Positions 22,774 to 32,140 of a DNA stretch of 64,000 nucleotides are shown in pieces. The translations under genes were made by a program, and so were the position numbers. The notes under the pieces were generated by a model that saw only the letters and a list, made by a program, of their open reading frames with translations, ran no database searches and was not told the DNA's origin. How positions within the stretch are numbered: position 1 is the first letter of the stretch; each line of letters starts with the position of its first letter. This DNA is from Pseudomonas synxantha (GTDB lineage: Bacteria > Pseudomonadota > Gammaproteobacteria > Pseudomonadales > Pseudomonadaceae), in contig NZ_LT629786.1 in the NCBI RefSeq assembly GCF_900105675.1, positions 620,001 to 684,000 on the forward strand, read 5' to 3'.

Positions 22774-23310
22774 TTACTCGGCGGTATGAGCGTCGGCGGC
22801 GCAGGCAGGTTTGCCTGCTGCGTATTTAAGACTGGGGTCGACCAGCGCATCAAAGCGTTTGAGCGCTTCGGAGCCAATCAGCAGCGGGTATTGGAAAGCG
22901 CTGCGGTCAGTCAAGTTCACTTCTATGCTGCGTAAAGCAGTGCCCATGCAGATATCCAGGGCAATCACCGGACGGGCGGTGTAGTTCTTGTCTTCATCGG
23001 GGTCGTAGTCACCGGCGCGGCGCTTGATCTTGCTGACGCGGGCCAGGGGGCGTTCGATGGGGTGGGAGTGGGCGGTGTCGATGGCCAGGTAGAAGCGTAC
23101 CCAGGATTCGCCGTTGCGCTTGAATCGCTTGATATCACGGGCACTCAGCGAGGCGGTCTTGGCACCGGTGTCGAGCTTGGCCGCGACTTCCAGGTCGATG
23201 CCGTCCAGCTTGGCGTATTCATTGAGGCCATACACCGTCTTCTCGGCGGCGATACCGAGGCTGGGTATAAACAGAAGGCAGAAAAACAGGGGGAAGGGCT
23301 TGAGTCTCAT
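22774..23310 (-). CDS. Periplasmic retropepsin-like aspartic protease (annotated as ATP-dependent zinc protease family)
   Basis: The 178-residue protein has a signal peptide (MRLKPFPLFFCLLFIPSLGIAA) and the family core from residue ~25: VYGLNEYAKL, then AAKLDTGAKTASLSA with the DTGA active-site Asp of retropepsin-like folds, RPVIALDICMGTALRSIEVNLTDRSAFQYPLLIGSEAL at the end. The family name 'zinc protease' is historical. It is first in a three-gene unit (gaps of 5 and -1 bp). The substrate is unknown. Confidence 0.85.
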   Translation of the reverse strand: MRLKPFPLFFCLLFIPSLGIAAEKTVYGLNEYAKLDGIDLEVAAKLDTGAKTASLSARDIKRFKRNGESWVRFYLAIDTAHSHPIERPLARVSKIKRRAGDYDPDEDKNYTARPVIALDICMGTALRSIEVNLTDRSAFQYPLLIGSEALKRFDALVDPSLKYAAGKPACAADAHTAE

Positions 23311-23496
23311 AAATCCTGAGGCGGTGCCGTGCGATGTTCAATTCAAGGCGACTGGCATTGCTGCGCAAACTCCCTCGTGCGCCGTTTCATCCAGAGATGT
23401 CAGGCAAATACGCCGGGCATTCTAACATGATGCTTTTTTGGCGCCAGCGCTGGCAGGCGGCCATGCCCGGCGTAAGTAAAGCGGGCGCATTAGACG

Positions 23497-23508
23497 ATTG
23501 TCGACAAT
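23497..23508 (+). promoter_or_regulatory. Operator 1 of the prp regulator, ATTGTCGACAAT
   Basis: A perfect 12-bp palindrome 74 bp before the GntR-gene ATG, matching the FadR/FCD consensus (TNGT-N-N-ACNA). A near copy (GGTGTCGACAAT, 23570-23581) touches the ATG. The pair probably lets the regulator repress its own operon. Confidence 0.6.
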
Positions 23509-23569
23509 ACCTATTTATTCTTTGACTATTACGGGAGGATTGGCTAGTTTTTGCCGCGTTGATTTGAAA

Positions 23570-23581
23570 GGTGTCGACAAT
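23570..23581 (+). promoter_or_regulatory. Operator 2 of the prp regulator, GTGTCGACAAT
   Basis: The second, imperfect copy of the palindrome at 23497-23508 directly abuts the start codon at 23582. Binding here would block transcription or, if downstream of the start site, elongation. Confidence 0.5.
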
Positions 23582-24295
23582 ATGCTCGATCAGGCAGAAA
23601 TTCCGATAGCGACGTCAGACGAATCCCAAACCATGTCTGAGAACGTCTTCCGGCGTATCCAGGCGGCTATCGTCAAGGGCGAGATTGCCCCCGGCAGCAA
23701 GATCTCCGAGCCGGAGCTGGCGCGTACCTACGGTATCAGCCGCGGCCCGCTGCGTGAGGCGATCCACCGCCTGGAAGGCCAGCGCCTGCTGGTACGCGTA
23801 CCCCATGTTGGCGCGCGGGTGGTGTCTTTGAGCCATGCCGAGCTGATCGAACTCTATGAAATCCGCGAGTCCCTGGAAGGCATGGCCTGCCGCCTGGCTG
23901 CCGAGCGCATGACCGACGCGGAAATCGAAGAGCTGCGCCAGGTATTGCACACCCATGAACGGGATGCGGCGTTCCAGGCCGGTGTCGGTTACTACCAGCA
24001 GGAAGGCGACTTCGACTTTCATTACCGGATCATCCAGGGCGCCGGTAACCGTACGCTGACGCAGATGCTGTGCGGCGAGTTGTATCAGTTGGTGCGCATG
24101 TACCGCATCCAGTTCTCCGCCACTCCCAATCGTCCACGCCAGGCCTTTGCCGAGCATCACCGCATTCTTGACGCGATTGCCGATCGCGATGGCGAGCTGG
24201 CCGAACTGTTGATGCGCCGGCATATCGGCGCATCCAAACGCAACATTGCCCGTCACTTCCCGGACGGCGCTCCTTCATCACGAGGTGAGTCATGA
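23582..24295 (+). CDS. GntR-family regulator of the 2-methylcitrate operon
   Basis: The 237-residue protein has an N-terminal winged helix ([62 protein letters not shown]) and an FCD ligand domain from ~residue 85 ([23 protein letters not shown]). It is the first gene of the prp operon and overlaps prpB by ATGA, as its homologue does in other Pseudomonas. It likely senses 2-methylcitrate or a related acid and represses the operon. I chose the ATG at 23582, after the operators, over an upstream in-frame start that has no family sequence. Confidence 0.9.
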   Translation: MLDQAEIPIATSDESQTMSENVFRRIQAAIVKGEIAPGSKISEPELARTYGISRGPLREAIHRLEGQRLLVRVPHVGARVVSLSHAELIELYEIRESLEGMACRLAAERMTDAEIEELRQVLHTHERDAAFQAGVGYYQQEGDFDFHYRIIQGAGNRTLTQMLCGELYQLVRMYRIQFSATPNRPRQAFAEHHRILDAIADRDGELAELLMRRHIGASKRNIARHFPDGAPSSRGES

Positions 24296-25185
24296 GTTCC
24301 AACAACAACAGCACTCCCGGCCAGCGTTTCCGTGACGCAGTTGCCAGCGAAAAGCCCTTGCAAGTGGTCGGCGCCATCAACGCCAACCACGCGCTGCTGG
24401 CCAAGCGCGCCGGTTTCAAGGCGATCTACTTGTCAGGTGGCGGGGTAGCCGCCGGCTCGCTCGGCGTGCCGGACCTGGGTATTACCGGCCTGGATGACGT
24501 ACTCACCGATGTGCGGCGCATCACCGACGTATGCGACCTGCCGTTGTTGGTCGACGTGGACACCGGTTTCGGCTCCTCGGCGTTCAACGTGGCGCGCACC
24601 GTCAAGTCGATGATCAAGTTCGGCGCGGCCGCCATCCATATCGAAGACCAGGTGGGTGCCAAGCGCTGCGGGCATCGCCCTAACAAAGAGATCGTGTCCC
24701 AGCAGGAAATGGTCGACCGTATCAAGGCCGCCGTGGATGCGCGCACCGATGACAGTTTCGTGATCATGGCGCGCACCGACGCCCTGGCTGTCGAAGGCCT
24801 GGAGTCCGCCCTTGAGCGTGCCGCGGCCTGTATCGAAGCCGGTGCCGACATGGTCTTCCCGGAAGCCATTACCGAACTTGAGATGTACAAGCTGTTTGCC
24901 TCCCGCGTAAAGGCCCCGATCCTGGCTAACATTACCGAGTTCGGCGCGACCCCGTTGTACACCACCGAACAGTTGAAATCTGCCGATGTTTCCATTGTGC
25001 TGTACCCGCTCTCGGCCTTCCGCGCCATGAACAAGGCCGCCGAGAACGTCTACACCGCGATCCGTCGCGATGGCACCCAACAGAACGTGATCGACACCAT
25101 GCAAACGCGCATGGAGCTCTACGATCGCATCGACTACCACACCTTCGAGCAGAAGCTCGACGCGCTGTTTGCCGCGAAAAAGTAA
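24292..25185 (+). CDS. prpB: 2-methylisocitrate lyase
   Basis: The 297-residue enzyme splits 2-methylisocitrate into pyruvate and succinate, the last step of the methylcitrate cycle for propionate. It has the isocitrate-lyase superfamily features: DVDTGFG metal-binding region near residue 85, [20 protein letters not shown] with the KRCGH catalytic loop (Cys) near 120, and [11 protein letters not shown]. The start overlaps the regulator stop (ATGA), giving coupled translation. The length is standard. Confidence 0.96.
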   Translation: MSSNNNSTPGQRFRDAVASEKPLQVVGAINANHALLAKRAGFKAIYLSGGGVAAGSLGVPDLGITGLDDVLTDVRRITDVCDLPLLVDVDTGFGSSAFNVARTVKSMIKFGAAAIHIEDQVGAKRCGHRPNKEIVSQQEMVDRIKAAVDARTDDSFVIMARTDALAVEGLESALERAAACIEAGADMVFPEAITELEMYKLFASRVKAPILANITEFGATPLYTTEQLKSADVSIVLYPLSAFRAMNKAAENVYTAIRRDGTQQNVIDTMQTRMELYDRIDYHTFEQKLDALFAAKK

Positions 25186-25227
25186 TGCGGTGCGCCTCCC
25201 TAATAAATTCAAGATTGGAGAACGAAC

Positions 25228-26355
25228 ATGGCTGAAGCAAAAGTATTGAGTGGCGCCGGCCTGCGTGGCCAGGTGGCCGGGCAGACTGCCCTGTCCACCG
25301 TGGGCCAGGCCGGGGCCGGCCTGACTTATCGCGGCTACGACGTGCGCGAACTCGCTGCCGATGCGCAGTTTGAAGAAGTCGCCTACCTGTTGCTGTACGG
25401 CGAACTGCCAACCAAGACCGAACTGGCCGCCTACAGCGCCAAGCTGAGCAAGCTGCGTGATTTGCCCCAGGCGCTGAAGGAAGTGCTCGAACGCATCCCC
25501 GCCGACGCCCACCCGATGGACGTGATGCGCACCGGTTGCTCGTTCCTGGGCAATATCGAGCCGGAGAAAGATTTCAGCGTACAGCGCGATGTCACCGACC
25601 GTCTGCTCGCCGCGTTCCCGGCGATCATGTGCTACTGGTACCGTTTCAGCCACGACGGCAAGCGTATCGATTGCGTGACTGATGAAGCGAGCATCGGCGG
25701 TCATTTCCTGCACCTGCTGCATGGCAAGAAACCGAGCGAGCTGCATGTCAAGGTCATGAACGTATCGCTGATCCTCTACGCCGAGCACGAATTCAACGCC
25801 TCGACCTTCACTGCTCGGGTGTGTGCCTCGACCTTGTCCGACCTGTACTCCTGCGTTACCGCAGCCATCGGTTCCCTGCGCGGCCCGCTGCACGGTGGTG
25901 CCAACGAAGCGGCCATGGAAATGATCGAGCGCTTCTCCTCGGCCGAAGACGCTGTGGAAGGCACCCTCGGCATGTTGGCGCGCAAAGATAAGATCATGGG
26001 GTTCGGCCATGCCATCTATAAAGACAGCGACCCGCGTAATGAAGTGATCAAGGGCTGGTCGAAAAAACTCGCTGATGAAGTGGGCGACACTGTGTTGTTC
26101 CCGGTCTCCGAGGCCATCGACAAGACCATGTGGGAGCAGAAAAAACTGTTCCCCAACGCCGACTTCTACCATGCCTCGGCGTACCACTTCATGGGCATCC
26201 CGACCAAATTGTTCACGCCGATCTTCGTGTGCTCGCGCCTGACTGGCTGGGCCGCGCACGTGTTCGAACAGCGCGCCAACAACCGCATCATCCGTCCAAG
26301 CGCCGAGTACATCGGCGTTGAGCAGCGCAAGTTCGTGCCAATCGAACGTCGCTGA
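25228..26355 (+). CDS. prpC: 2-methylcitrate synthase
   Basis: This 375-residue citrate-synthase-fold enzyme condenses propionyl-CoA with oxaloacetate. It carries the catalytic signatures GGHFLHLLHG (His), LHGGANEAAMEMI, and GFGHAIYKDSDPRNEVIKGW (His and Asp region). AAGATTGGAGAACGAAC with GGAG precedes the ATG. It follows prpB by 42 bp. A REPIN separates it from acnD, so the downstream genes may be expressed at a different level. Confidence 0.96.
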   Translation: MAEAKVLSGAGLRGQVAGQTALSTVGQAGAGLTYRGYDVRELAADAQFEEVAYLLLYGELPTKTELAAYSAKLSKLRDLPQALKEVLERIPADAHPMDVMRTGCSFLGNIEPEKDFSVQRDVTDRLLAAFPAIMCYWYRFSHDGKRIDCVTDEASIGGHFLHLLHGKKPSELHVKVMNVSLILYAEHEFNASTFTARVCASTLSDLYSCVTAAIGSLRGPLHGGANEAAMEMIERFSSAEDAVEGTLGMLARKDKIMGFGHAIYKDSDPRNEVIKGWSKKLADEVGDTVLFPVSEAIDKTMWEQKKLFPNADFYHASAYHFMGIPTKLFTPIFVCSRLTGWAAHVFEQRANNRIIRPSAEYIGVEQRKFVPIERR

Positions 26356-26388
26356 AAACCAACGCTTCCAGAATTGGAATGAGGCCAA

Positions 26389-26483
26389 AAATGTGGGAGG
26401 GGGCTTGCCCCCGATAGCATTCTGTCAGCTGATACAACTGGCACTGAACCACCGCCATCGGGGGCAAGCCCCCTCCCACATTT
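26389..26483. repeat. REPIN between prpC and acnD
   Basis: AATGTGGGAGGGGGCTTGCC is followed about 50 bp later by its inverted copy (CCATCGGGGGCAAGCCCCCT then CCCACATTT). It fills most of the 191-bp prpC-acnD gap within the operon. Confidence 0.87.
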
Positions 26484-26546
26484 GAACTGCATTTCAAATC
26501 TGGATCAGTAGGTCCCTTTTGTAATCACCGTGACCGAGTCCTGACG

Positions 26547-29141
26547 ATGAACACTGAGTTTCGCAAACCGCTTCCCGGCAGCCGCCTGGATTTCTTCGAC
26601 GCTCGTGCGGCTGTCGAGGCAATCACCCCCGGCGCCTACGCCACCTTGCCCTACACCTCGCGCGTGCTCGCCGAGAACCTGGTGCGCCGTTGCGACCCGG
26701 CCACCCTCAATGCGTCCCTGGGCCAGTTGATCGACCGCAAGCGCGATCTGGACTTCCCGTGGTTCCCGGCCCGCGTGGTATGCCATGACATCCTCGGCCA
26801 GACTGCGCTGGTGGACCTCGCCGGCCTGCGCGATGCTATCGCGCTGCAAGGCGGCGATCCCGCCCAGGTCAACCCGGTGGTGCCGACCCAACTGATCGTC
26901 GACCACTCCCTGGCCGTCGAGGCCGGTGGTTTCGACCCGCAGGCATTCGAGAAAAACCGCGCCATCGAAGACCGTCGTAACGAAGACCGCTTCCACTTTA
27001 TCAAGTGGACCAAAAAGGCCTTCAAGAACGTCGATGTGATCCCGCCGGGCAACGGCATCATGCACCAGATCAACCTGGAGAAAATGTCCCCGGTAATCCA
27101 GGTGCGCGACGGCGTTGCCTTTCCGGATACCTGTGTCGGCACCGACAGCCACACCCCGCACGTGGACGCCCTGGGCGTGATCGCCATCGGCGTCGGCGGC
27201 CTGGAAGCCGAGAGTGTGATGCTCGGCCGTGCATCGTGGATGCGCCTGCCGGAAAGCGTCGGTGTGGAATTGACCGGCAAGCTGCAACCGGGCATCACCG
27301 CCACCGACATGGTGCTGGCGCTCACCGAGTTCCTGCGCCAGCAGAAAGTGGTCGGCGCCTGGCTGGAGTTCTTCGGCGAAGGGGCTTCGGCACTGACCCT
27401 GGGCGACCGCGCAACTATCTCCAACATGGCCCCGGAATACGGCGCCACGGCAGCGATGTTCTATATCGACCAACAGACTATCGCCTACCTGAAACTCACC
27501 GGCCGCGAAGATGAGCAAGTCACCCTGGTGGAACAGTACGCCCGCCACACCGGCCTGTGGGCCGATGACCTCAAGGGCGCGCGGTACGAGCGCGGCCTGA
27601 CCTTCGACCTCTCCAGCGTCGTGCGCAACATGGCCGGCCCGAGCAACCCCCACGCCCGTGTTGCCACACGCGACCTGGCGTCCAAAGGCATCAGCGGCCA
27701 GTGGGACGAAGTGCCAGGGCAGATGCCCGACGGCGCGGTGATCATCGCTGCCATCACCAGTTGCACCAACACCAGTAACCCACGCAACGTGATCGCCGCA
27801 GGGCTGTTGGCGCGCAACGCCAACAGGCTCGGGCTGACCCGCAAGCCGTGGGTCAAGTCATCCCTGGCGCCGGGCTCCAAAACCGTGGCCATGTACCTGG
27901 AAGAAGCTGGCCTCGGCCATGAGCTGGAAAAGCTCGGCTTCGGCGTGGTGGCGTTTGCCTGCACTACCTGCAATGGCATGTCCGGCGCCCTCGACCCGGT
28001 GATCCAGCAGGAAATCATCGACCGCGACCTGTATGCCACCGCGGTATTGTCGGGCAACCGCAACTTCGATGGGCGCATCCACCCTTACGCCAAGCAAGCC
28101 TTCCTGGCGTCGCCGCCGTTGGTGGTGGCCTATGCGATTGCCGGCACCATCCGTTTTGATATCGAGAAGGACGTGCTCGGCCTCGACGCCGACGGCAAGG
28201 AAATCCGCCTGCAAGATATCTGGCCGAGCGACGAAGAGATCGACGCGGTGGTCAAGGCGTCGGTCAAGCCCGAGCAGTTCCGTGCGGTGTATATCCCCAT
28301 GTTCGCGATCCACGAAGACACCGGCCCTAAAGTCACCCCGCTGTACGACTGGCGCCCGCAGAGCACCTATATCCGCCGCCCGCCGTACTGGGAAGGCGCA
28401 CTGGCCGGTGCGCGACCGCTCAAGGGTATGCGCCCGCTGGCGGTGCTGCCGGACAACATCACCACTGACCATCTGTCGCCGTCCAACGCGATCATGCTCG
28501 ACAGCGCTGCGGGTGAATACCTGGCGAAAATGGGCTTGCCGGAGGTCGACTTCAACTCCTACGCGACTCACCGTGGCGACCACCTGACCGCGCAGCGCGC
28601 TACTTTCGCCAACCCGAAACTGTTCAACGAAATGGTGCAGGAAAACGGCAAGGTCAAGCAGGGTTCCCTGGCGCGTATCGAGCCGGAAGGCAAGGTCACG
28701 CGGATGTGGGAAGCCATCGAGACCTACATGGAGCGCAAGCAGCCGTTGATCATCATCGCCGGCGCCGACTATGGCCAGGGTTCGTCCCGCGACTGGGCGG
28801 CCAAGGGCGTGCGCCTGGCCGGTGTGGAGGCGATTGCCGCCGAAGGCTTCGAGCGCATCCACCGCACCAACCTGGTGGGCATGGGCGTGTTGCCCCTGGA
28901 GTTCCTGCCGGGCACCGACCGCCACACCCTGCAGATCGACGGCAGTGAAACCTATGACGTGGTCGGCGAACGCACCCCGCGGGCGCAACTGACCCTTGTG
29001 ATCAACCGCAAGAATGGCGAACGTGTCGAAGTGCCGGTGACCTGCCGCCTGGACACCGCCGAAGAAGTGTCGATCTACGAGGCGGGCGGCGTGTTGCAAC
29101 GCTTCGCCCAGGACTTCCTGGAATCGGCGGCGACCGCCTGA
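26547..29141 (+). CDS. acnD: 2-methylcitrate dehydratase, Fe/S-dependent (AcnD)
   Basis: The 864-residue aconitase-family enzyme dehydrates 2-methylcitrate to 2-methyl-aconitate. Visible features: FVGTDSHTPHVDALG near residue 195, the cluster cysteines in ITSCTNTSNPRN (about 410) and FACTTCNGMSG (about 475), and the swivelling C-terminal domain with GADYGQGSSRDWAAKG near 745. It needs PrpF for the full pathway. A single ATG at 26547 fits the family. It ends 11 bp before prpF. Confidence 0.95.
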   Translation: MNTEFRKPLPGSRLDFFDARAAVEAITPGAYATLPYTSRVLAENLVRRCDPATLNASLGQLIDRKRDLDFPWFPARVVCHDILGQTALVDLAGLRDAIALQGGDPAQVNPVVPTQLIVDHSLAVEAGGFDPQAFEKNRAIEDRRNEDRFHFIKWTKKAFKNVDVIPPGNGIMHQINLEKMSPVIQVRDGVAFPDTCVGTDSHTPHVDALGVIAIGVGGLEAESVMLGRASWMRLPESVGVELTGKLQPGITATDMVLALTEFLRQQKVVGAWLEFFGEGASALTLGDRATISNMAPEYGATAAMFYIDQQTIAYLKLTGREDEQVTLVEQYARHTGLWADDLKGARYERGLTFDLSSVVRNMAGPSNPHARVATRDLASKGISGQWDEVPGQMPDGAVIIAAITSCTNTSNPRNVIAAGLLARNANRLGLTRKPWVKSSLAPGSKTVAMYLEEAGLGHELEKLGFGVVAFACTTCNGMSGALDPVIQQEIIDRDLYATAVLSGNRNFDGRIHPYAKQAFLASPPLVVAYAIAGTIRFDIEKDVLGLDADGKEIRLQDIWPSDEEIDAVVKASVKPEQFRAVYIPMFAIHEDTGPKVTPLYDWRPQSTYIRRPPYWEGALAGARPLKGMRPLAVLPDNITTDHLSPSNAIMLDSAAGEYLAKMGLPEVDFNSYATHRGDHLTAQRATFANPKLFNEMVQENGKVKQGSLARIEPEGKVTRMWEAIETYMERKQPLIIIAGADYGQGSSRDWAAKGVRLAGVEAIAAEGFERIHRTNLVGMGVLPLEFLPGTDRHTLQIDGSETYDVVGERTPRAQLTLVINRKNGERVEVPVTCRLDTAEEVSIYEAGGVLQRFAQDFLESAATA

Positions 29142-29152
29142 AGAGGATTACC

Positions 29153-30343
29153 ATGGCACACGTAGCGCAAATCAAGATCCCCGCCACCTACATGCGTGGC
29201 GGCACCAGCAAGGGCGTGTTCTTCAGCCTCAAGGACCTGCCCGCAGCTGCGCAGGTCCCGGGGGCGGCGCGCGATGCCTTGCTGCTGCGAGTGATCGGCA
29301 GCCCCGACCCCTACGACAAACAGATTGACGGTATGGGTGGGGCTACCTCGAGCACCAGCAAAAGCGTGATCCTCGCCAAAAGTACCCGCGCCGATCACGA
29401 CGTGGACTACCTGTTCGGCCAGGTTTCCATCGACAAACCGTTTGTAGATTGGAGCGGCAATTGCGGCAACCTTTCGGCGGCGGTGGGCTCTTTCGCCATC
29501 AGCGCGGGCCTGGTCGATCCGGCCCGCGTGCCCCACAACGGTATAGCCGTTGTGCGGGTGTGGCAGGCCAATATCGGCAAGACCATCATCGCCCACGTGC
29601 CCATTACCGACGGTGCGGTGCAGGAAACCGGTGACTTCGAACTCGATGGCGTGACTTTCCCGGCCGCCGAGGTCCAGTTGGAATTCATGGACCCGGCGGC
29701 AGAAGAAGAGGGCGGCGGCGGCTCGATGTTCCCCACGGGCAATCTGGTCGACGACCTGGAAGTGCCCGGAGTGGGCACCTTCAAGGCCACATTGATCAAC
29801 GCTGGCATTCCGACGATTTTCATCAATGCCCAAGACCTCGGCTACACCGGCACCGAGCTGCAAGGCGCGATCAACAGCGACCCCAAGGCCCTGGCGATGT
29901 TCGAGACCCTACGCGCCTACGGGGCGCTGCGCATGGGGCTGATCAAGCATGTGGACGAAGCCGCCCAGCGCCAGCACACGCCCAAAGTGGCGTTCGTGGC
30001 CAAGCCAGCCGATTACGTGGCGTCCAGCGGCAAGGCGATCAAGGCCGGCGATGTGGATCTGCTGGTGCGCGCCCTGTCCATGGGCAAGCTGCACCACGCG
30101 ATGATGGGCACCGCGGCGGTGGCGATTGGCACGGCGGCGGCGATTTCCGGCACCTTGGTCAATTTGGCGGCCGGCGGTATTGAGCGAAATGCCGTGCGCT
30201 TCGGGCATCCGTCCGGGACGTTGCGCGTTGGCGCCGAGGCCACCCAAGTGAACGGCGAATGGGTGGTGAAAAAAGCCATCATGAGCCGCAGTGCGCGGGT
30301 GCTGATGGAAGGCTTCGTACGCGTTCCGGGTGACGCTTTTTAG
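29153..30343 (+). CDS. prpF: 2-methylaconitate cis-trans isomerase PrpF
   Basis: The 396-residue protein isomerises trans- to cis-2-methylaconitate and works with AcnD in place of the classical PrpD route. The N-terminal TYMRGGTSKGVFF, a QIDGMGGATSSTSKS block near residue 55, GNCGNLSAAVGSFAI near 100, and a C-terminal GHPSGTLRVGAEA match the PrpF/diaminopimelate-epimerase-like fold. GAGGATTACC precedes the ATG. It follows acnD by 11 bp. Confidence 0.95.
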   Translation: MAHVAQIKIPATYMRGGTSKGVFFSLKDLPAAAQVPGAARDALLLRVIGSPDPYDKQIDGMGGATSSTSKSVILAKSTRADHDVDYLFGQVSIDKPFVDWSGNCGNLSAAVGSFAISAGLVDPARVPHNGIAVVRVWQANIGKTIIAHVPITDGAVQETGDFELDGVTFPAAEVQLEFMDPAAEEEGGGGSMFPTGNLVDDLEVPGVGTFKATLINAGIPTIFINAQDLGYTGTELQGAINSDPKALAMFETLRAYGALRMGLIKHVDEAAQRQHTPKVAFVAKPADYVASSGKAIKAGDVDLLVRALSMGKLHHAMMGTAAVAIGTAAAISGTLVNLAAGGIERNAVRFGHPSGTLRVGAEATQVNGEWVVKKAIMSRSARVLMEGFVRVPGDAF

Positions 30344-30347
30344 CTTT

Positions 30348-30438
30348 ATGTGGGAGGGGGCTTGCTCCCGATAGCAGGGTGTCAGTCGCCCCATTCATTA
30401 ACTGACCCACCGTCATTGGGAGCAAGCCCCCTCCCACA
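30348..30438. repeat. REPIN between prpF and prpD
   Basis: ATGTGGGAGGGGGCTTGCTC at 30348 and the inverted GGGAGCAAGCCCCCTCCCAC ending at 30437. The inner spacer also pairs (GGGTGTCAGT... with ACTGACCCACC). It lies in the 178-bp gap inside the prp operon. Confidence 0.87.
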
Positions 30439-30521
30439 GGGATACAAGCAGGCAATCAGACCTGCGCAACGATTAACCCTGACCCTGAGGATGGAACAAC
30501 CCAACTTTTAGGAGAACTGCC

Positions 30522-32006
30522 ATGAGCGCCAACGTCGACCAGAACAACCGCCCCGACTACGACCAGGTTTTGCAGGACATCGCCGACTATGTCCTCAACT
30601 ACCGCATCGACTCCCGGGACGCATTGGACACTGCCCGCAATTGCCTGATGGACACTCTCGGTTGTGGCCTGCTGGCCCTGCGCTTCCCCGAGTGCACCAA
30701 GCACCTGGGGCCGACAGTGGAGGGGACGGTGGTGCCATTCGGTGCACGGGTGCCGGGTACGTCGTTTCGCCTCGACCCGGTCAAGGCTGCCTGGGATATT
30801 GGCTGCATCGTGCGGTGGCTCGATTACAACGACACCTGGCTCGCCGCTGAATGGGGCCATCCTTCGGACAACCTTGGCGGCATCCTCGCCGTGGCCGATC
30901 ACCTGTCGCAAAAGCGCATGGCCAATGGCGACGCGCCGCTGACGGTGCGTGCGGTGCTGGAAGCGATGATCATGGCCCACGAAATCCAGGGTGTAATTGC
31001 CCTGGAAAATTCTTTCAACCGCGTCGGTCTCGACCATGTGCTACTGGTGAAGGTTGCCTCCACAGCCGTCACCGCCAAGCTGATGGGCGCTAACCGTGAA
31101 CAGCTGCTATCTGCTCTGTCCCACGCCTTTGTCGATGGGCAGGCGTTGCGCACCTATCGGCATGCGCCGAATGCCGGCTCGCGCAAATCCTGGGCCGCGG
31201 GGGACGCATCGAGCCGCGGCGTGCGCCTGGCGGATATCGCCCTGCGTGGCGAAATGGGCATCCCCGGTGTGCTGAGTGCGCCGCAGTGGGGCTTTTATGA
31301 TGTGTTGTTCAGCCACACCAACAAGGACCTGGCGCTCAAGCCTGAGGACAGGCGCACCTTCAGCCTGTCCCAGCCCTACGGCACCTACGTGATGGAAAAC
31401 GTGCTGTTCAAGATCAGCTTCCCTGCCGAGTTTCACGCGCAAACCGCCTGTGAAGCGGCGGTAACCCTGCACCCGCAGGTCAAGCCGCGCCTGCACGAGA
31501 TCGAGCGCATCGTGATCACCACCCATGAGTCGGCGATTCGTATCATTTCCAAGGTCGGCCAACTGGCCAACGCCGCCGACCGTGACCATTGCCTGCAATA
31601 CATGACCGCCGTGCCATTGGCGTTCGGCAACCTGGTGGCCGAGCACTACGAAGATGACTTCCACGCGGCCCACCCGATCATTGATGAGTTGCGCGGCAAG
31701 ATGGTCATTGTCGAAGACCCTCGCTACAGCCGCGAGTACCTGGAAGCCGACAAGCGCTCCATCGCCAATGCTATCCAAGTGTTCTTTACCGATGGCACTT
31801 GCACCGAGCAAGTGGCGGTGGAGTACCCGATTGGCCATCGTCGCCGTCGAGTGGACGGTATCCCGTTGCTGGAAGACAAGTTCAAAGCCAACCTGGCCAC
31901 GCGGTTCACTGCCCAGCGCAGTGCTGAGATTTTTGCGTTGTGCAAGGATCAGGCACGGCTTGAGGCCACGGCTGTGAACCGTTTCATGGATCTGTTGGTG
32001 ATCTAA
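30522..32006 (+). CDS. prpD: 2-methylcitrate dehydratase PrpD
   Basis: The 494-residue MmgE/PrpD-family protein dehydrates 2-methylcitrate without an iron-sulfur cluster. It shows [14 protein letters not shown] near residue 40, [31 protein letters not shown] near 100 and [21 protein letters not shown] near 220. AGGAGAACTGCC precedes the ATG. Having both acnD/prpF and prpD in one operon is seen in Pseudomonas, so the two dehydratase routes may be redundant or stereospecific. Confidence 0.95.
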   Translation: MSANVDQNNRPDYDQVLQDIADYVLNYRIDSRDALDTARNCLMDTLGCGLLALRFPECTKHLGPTVEGTVVPFGARVPGTSFRLDPVKAAWDIGCIVRWLDYNDTWLAAEWGHPSDNLGGILAVADHLSQKRMANGDAPLTVRAVLEAMIMAHEIQGVIALENSFNRVGLDHVLLVKVASTAVTAKLMGANREQLLSALSHAFVDGQALRTYRHAPNAGSRKSWAAGDASSRGVRLADIALRGEMGIPGVLSAPQWGFYDVLFSHTNKDLALKPEDRRTFSLSQPYGTYVMENVLFKISFPAEFHAQTACEAAVTLHPQVKPRLHEIERIVITTHESAIRIISKVGQLANAADRDHCLQYMTAVPLAFGNLVAEHYEDDFHAAHPIIDELRGKMVIVEDPRYSREYLEADKRSIANAIQVFFTDGTCTEQVAVEYPIGHRRRRVDGIPLLEDKFKANLATRFTAQRSAEIFALCKDQARLEATAVNRFMDLLVI

Positions 32007-32020
32007 AAAACAACGCGGCC

Positions 32021-32115
32021 AATGTGGGAGGGGGCTTGCTTCCGATAGCTGGGTGTCAGTCAACAGATTCATTGACTGGTCCACCCCTATCGGGAGCAAG
32101 CCCCCTCCCACATTT
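32021..32115. repeat. REPIN after prpD
   Basis: AATGTGGGAGGGGGCTTGCT at 32021 with its inverted copy ending at 32114 (GGGAGCAAGCCCCCTCCCAC). The left arm reads GCTTGCTTCCGATAG, one change from the others. It separates convergent prpD and the AlaX-like gene, where it may end both transcripts. Confidence 0.87.
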
Positions 32116-32140
32116 GTCCATCATTGGGGCAACTATCGGG

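Noticed and set aside
21392..22789. A 465-residue, Gln- and His-rich plus-strand frame
   Set aside because: It is a shadow of the transglutaminase-like membrane protein; the composition (QHQDHQ) is that of antisense to hydrophobic codons.
24433..26388. A 651-residue minus-strand frame across prpB and prpC
   Set aside because: Both genes on the plus strand have full enzyme signatures. The antisense frame has no family features.
27858..29099. A 413-residue minus-strand frame opposite acnD
   Set aside because: acnD is intact and has iron-sulfur motifs in the same interval, so this is a shadow.
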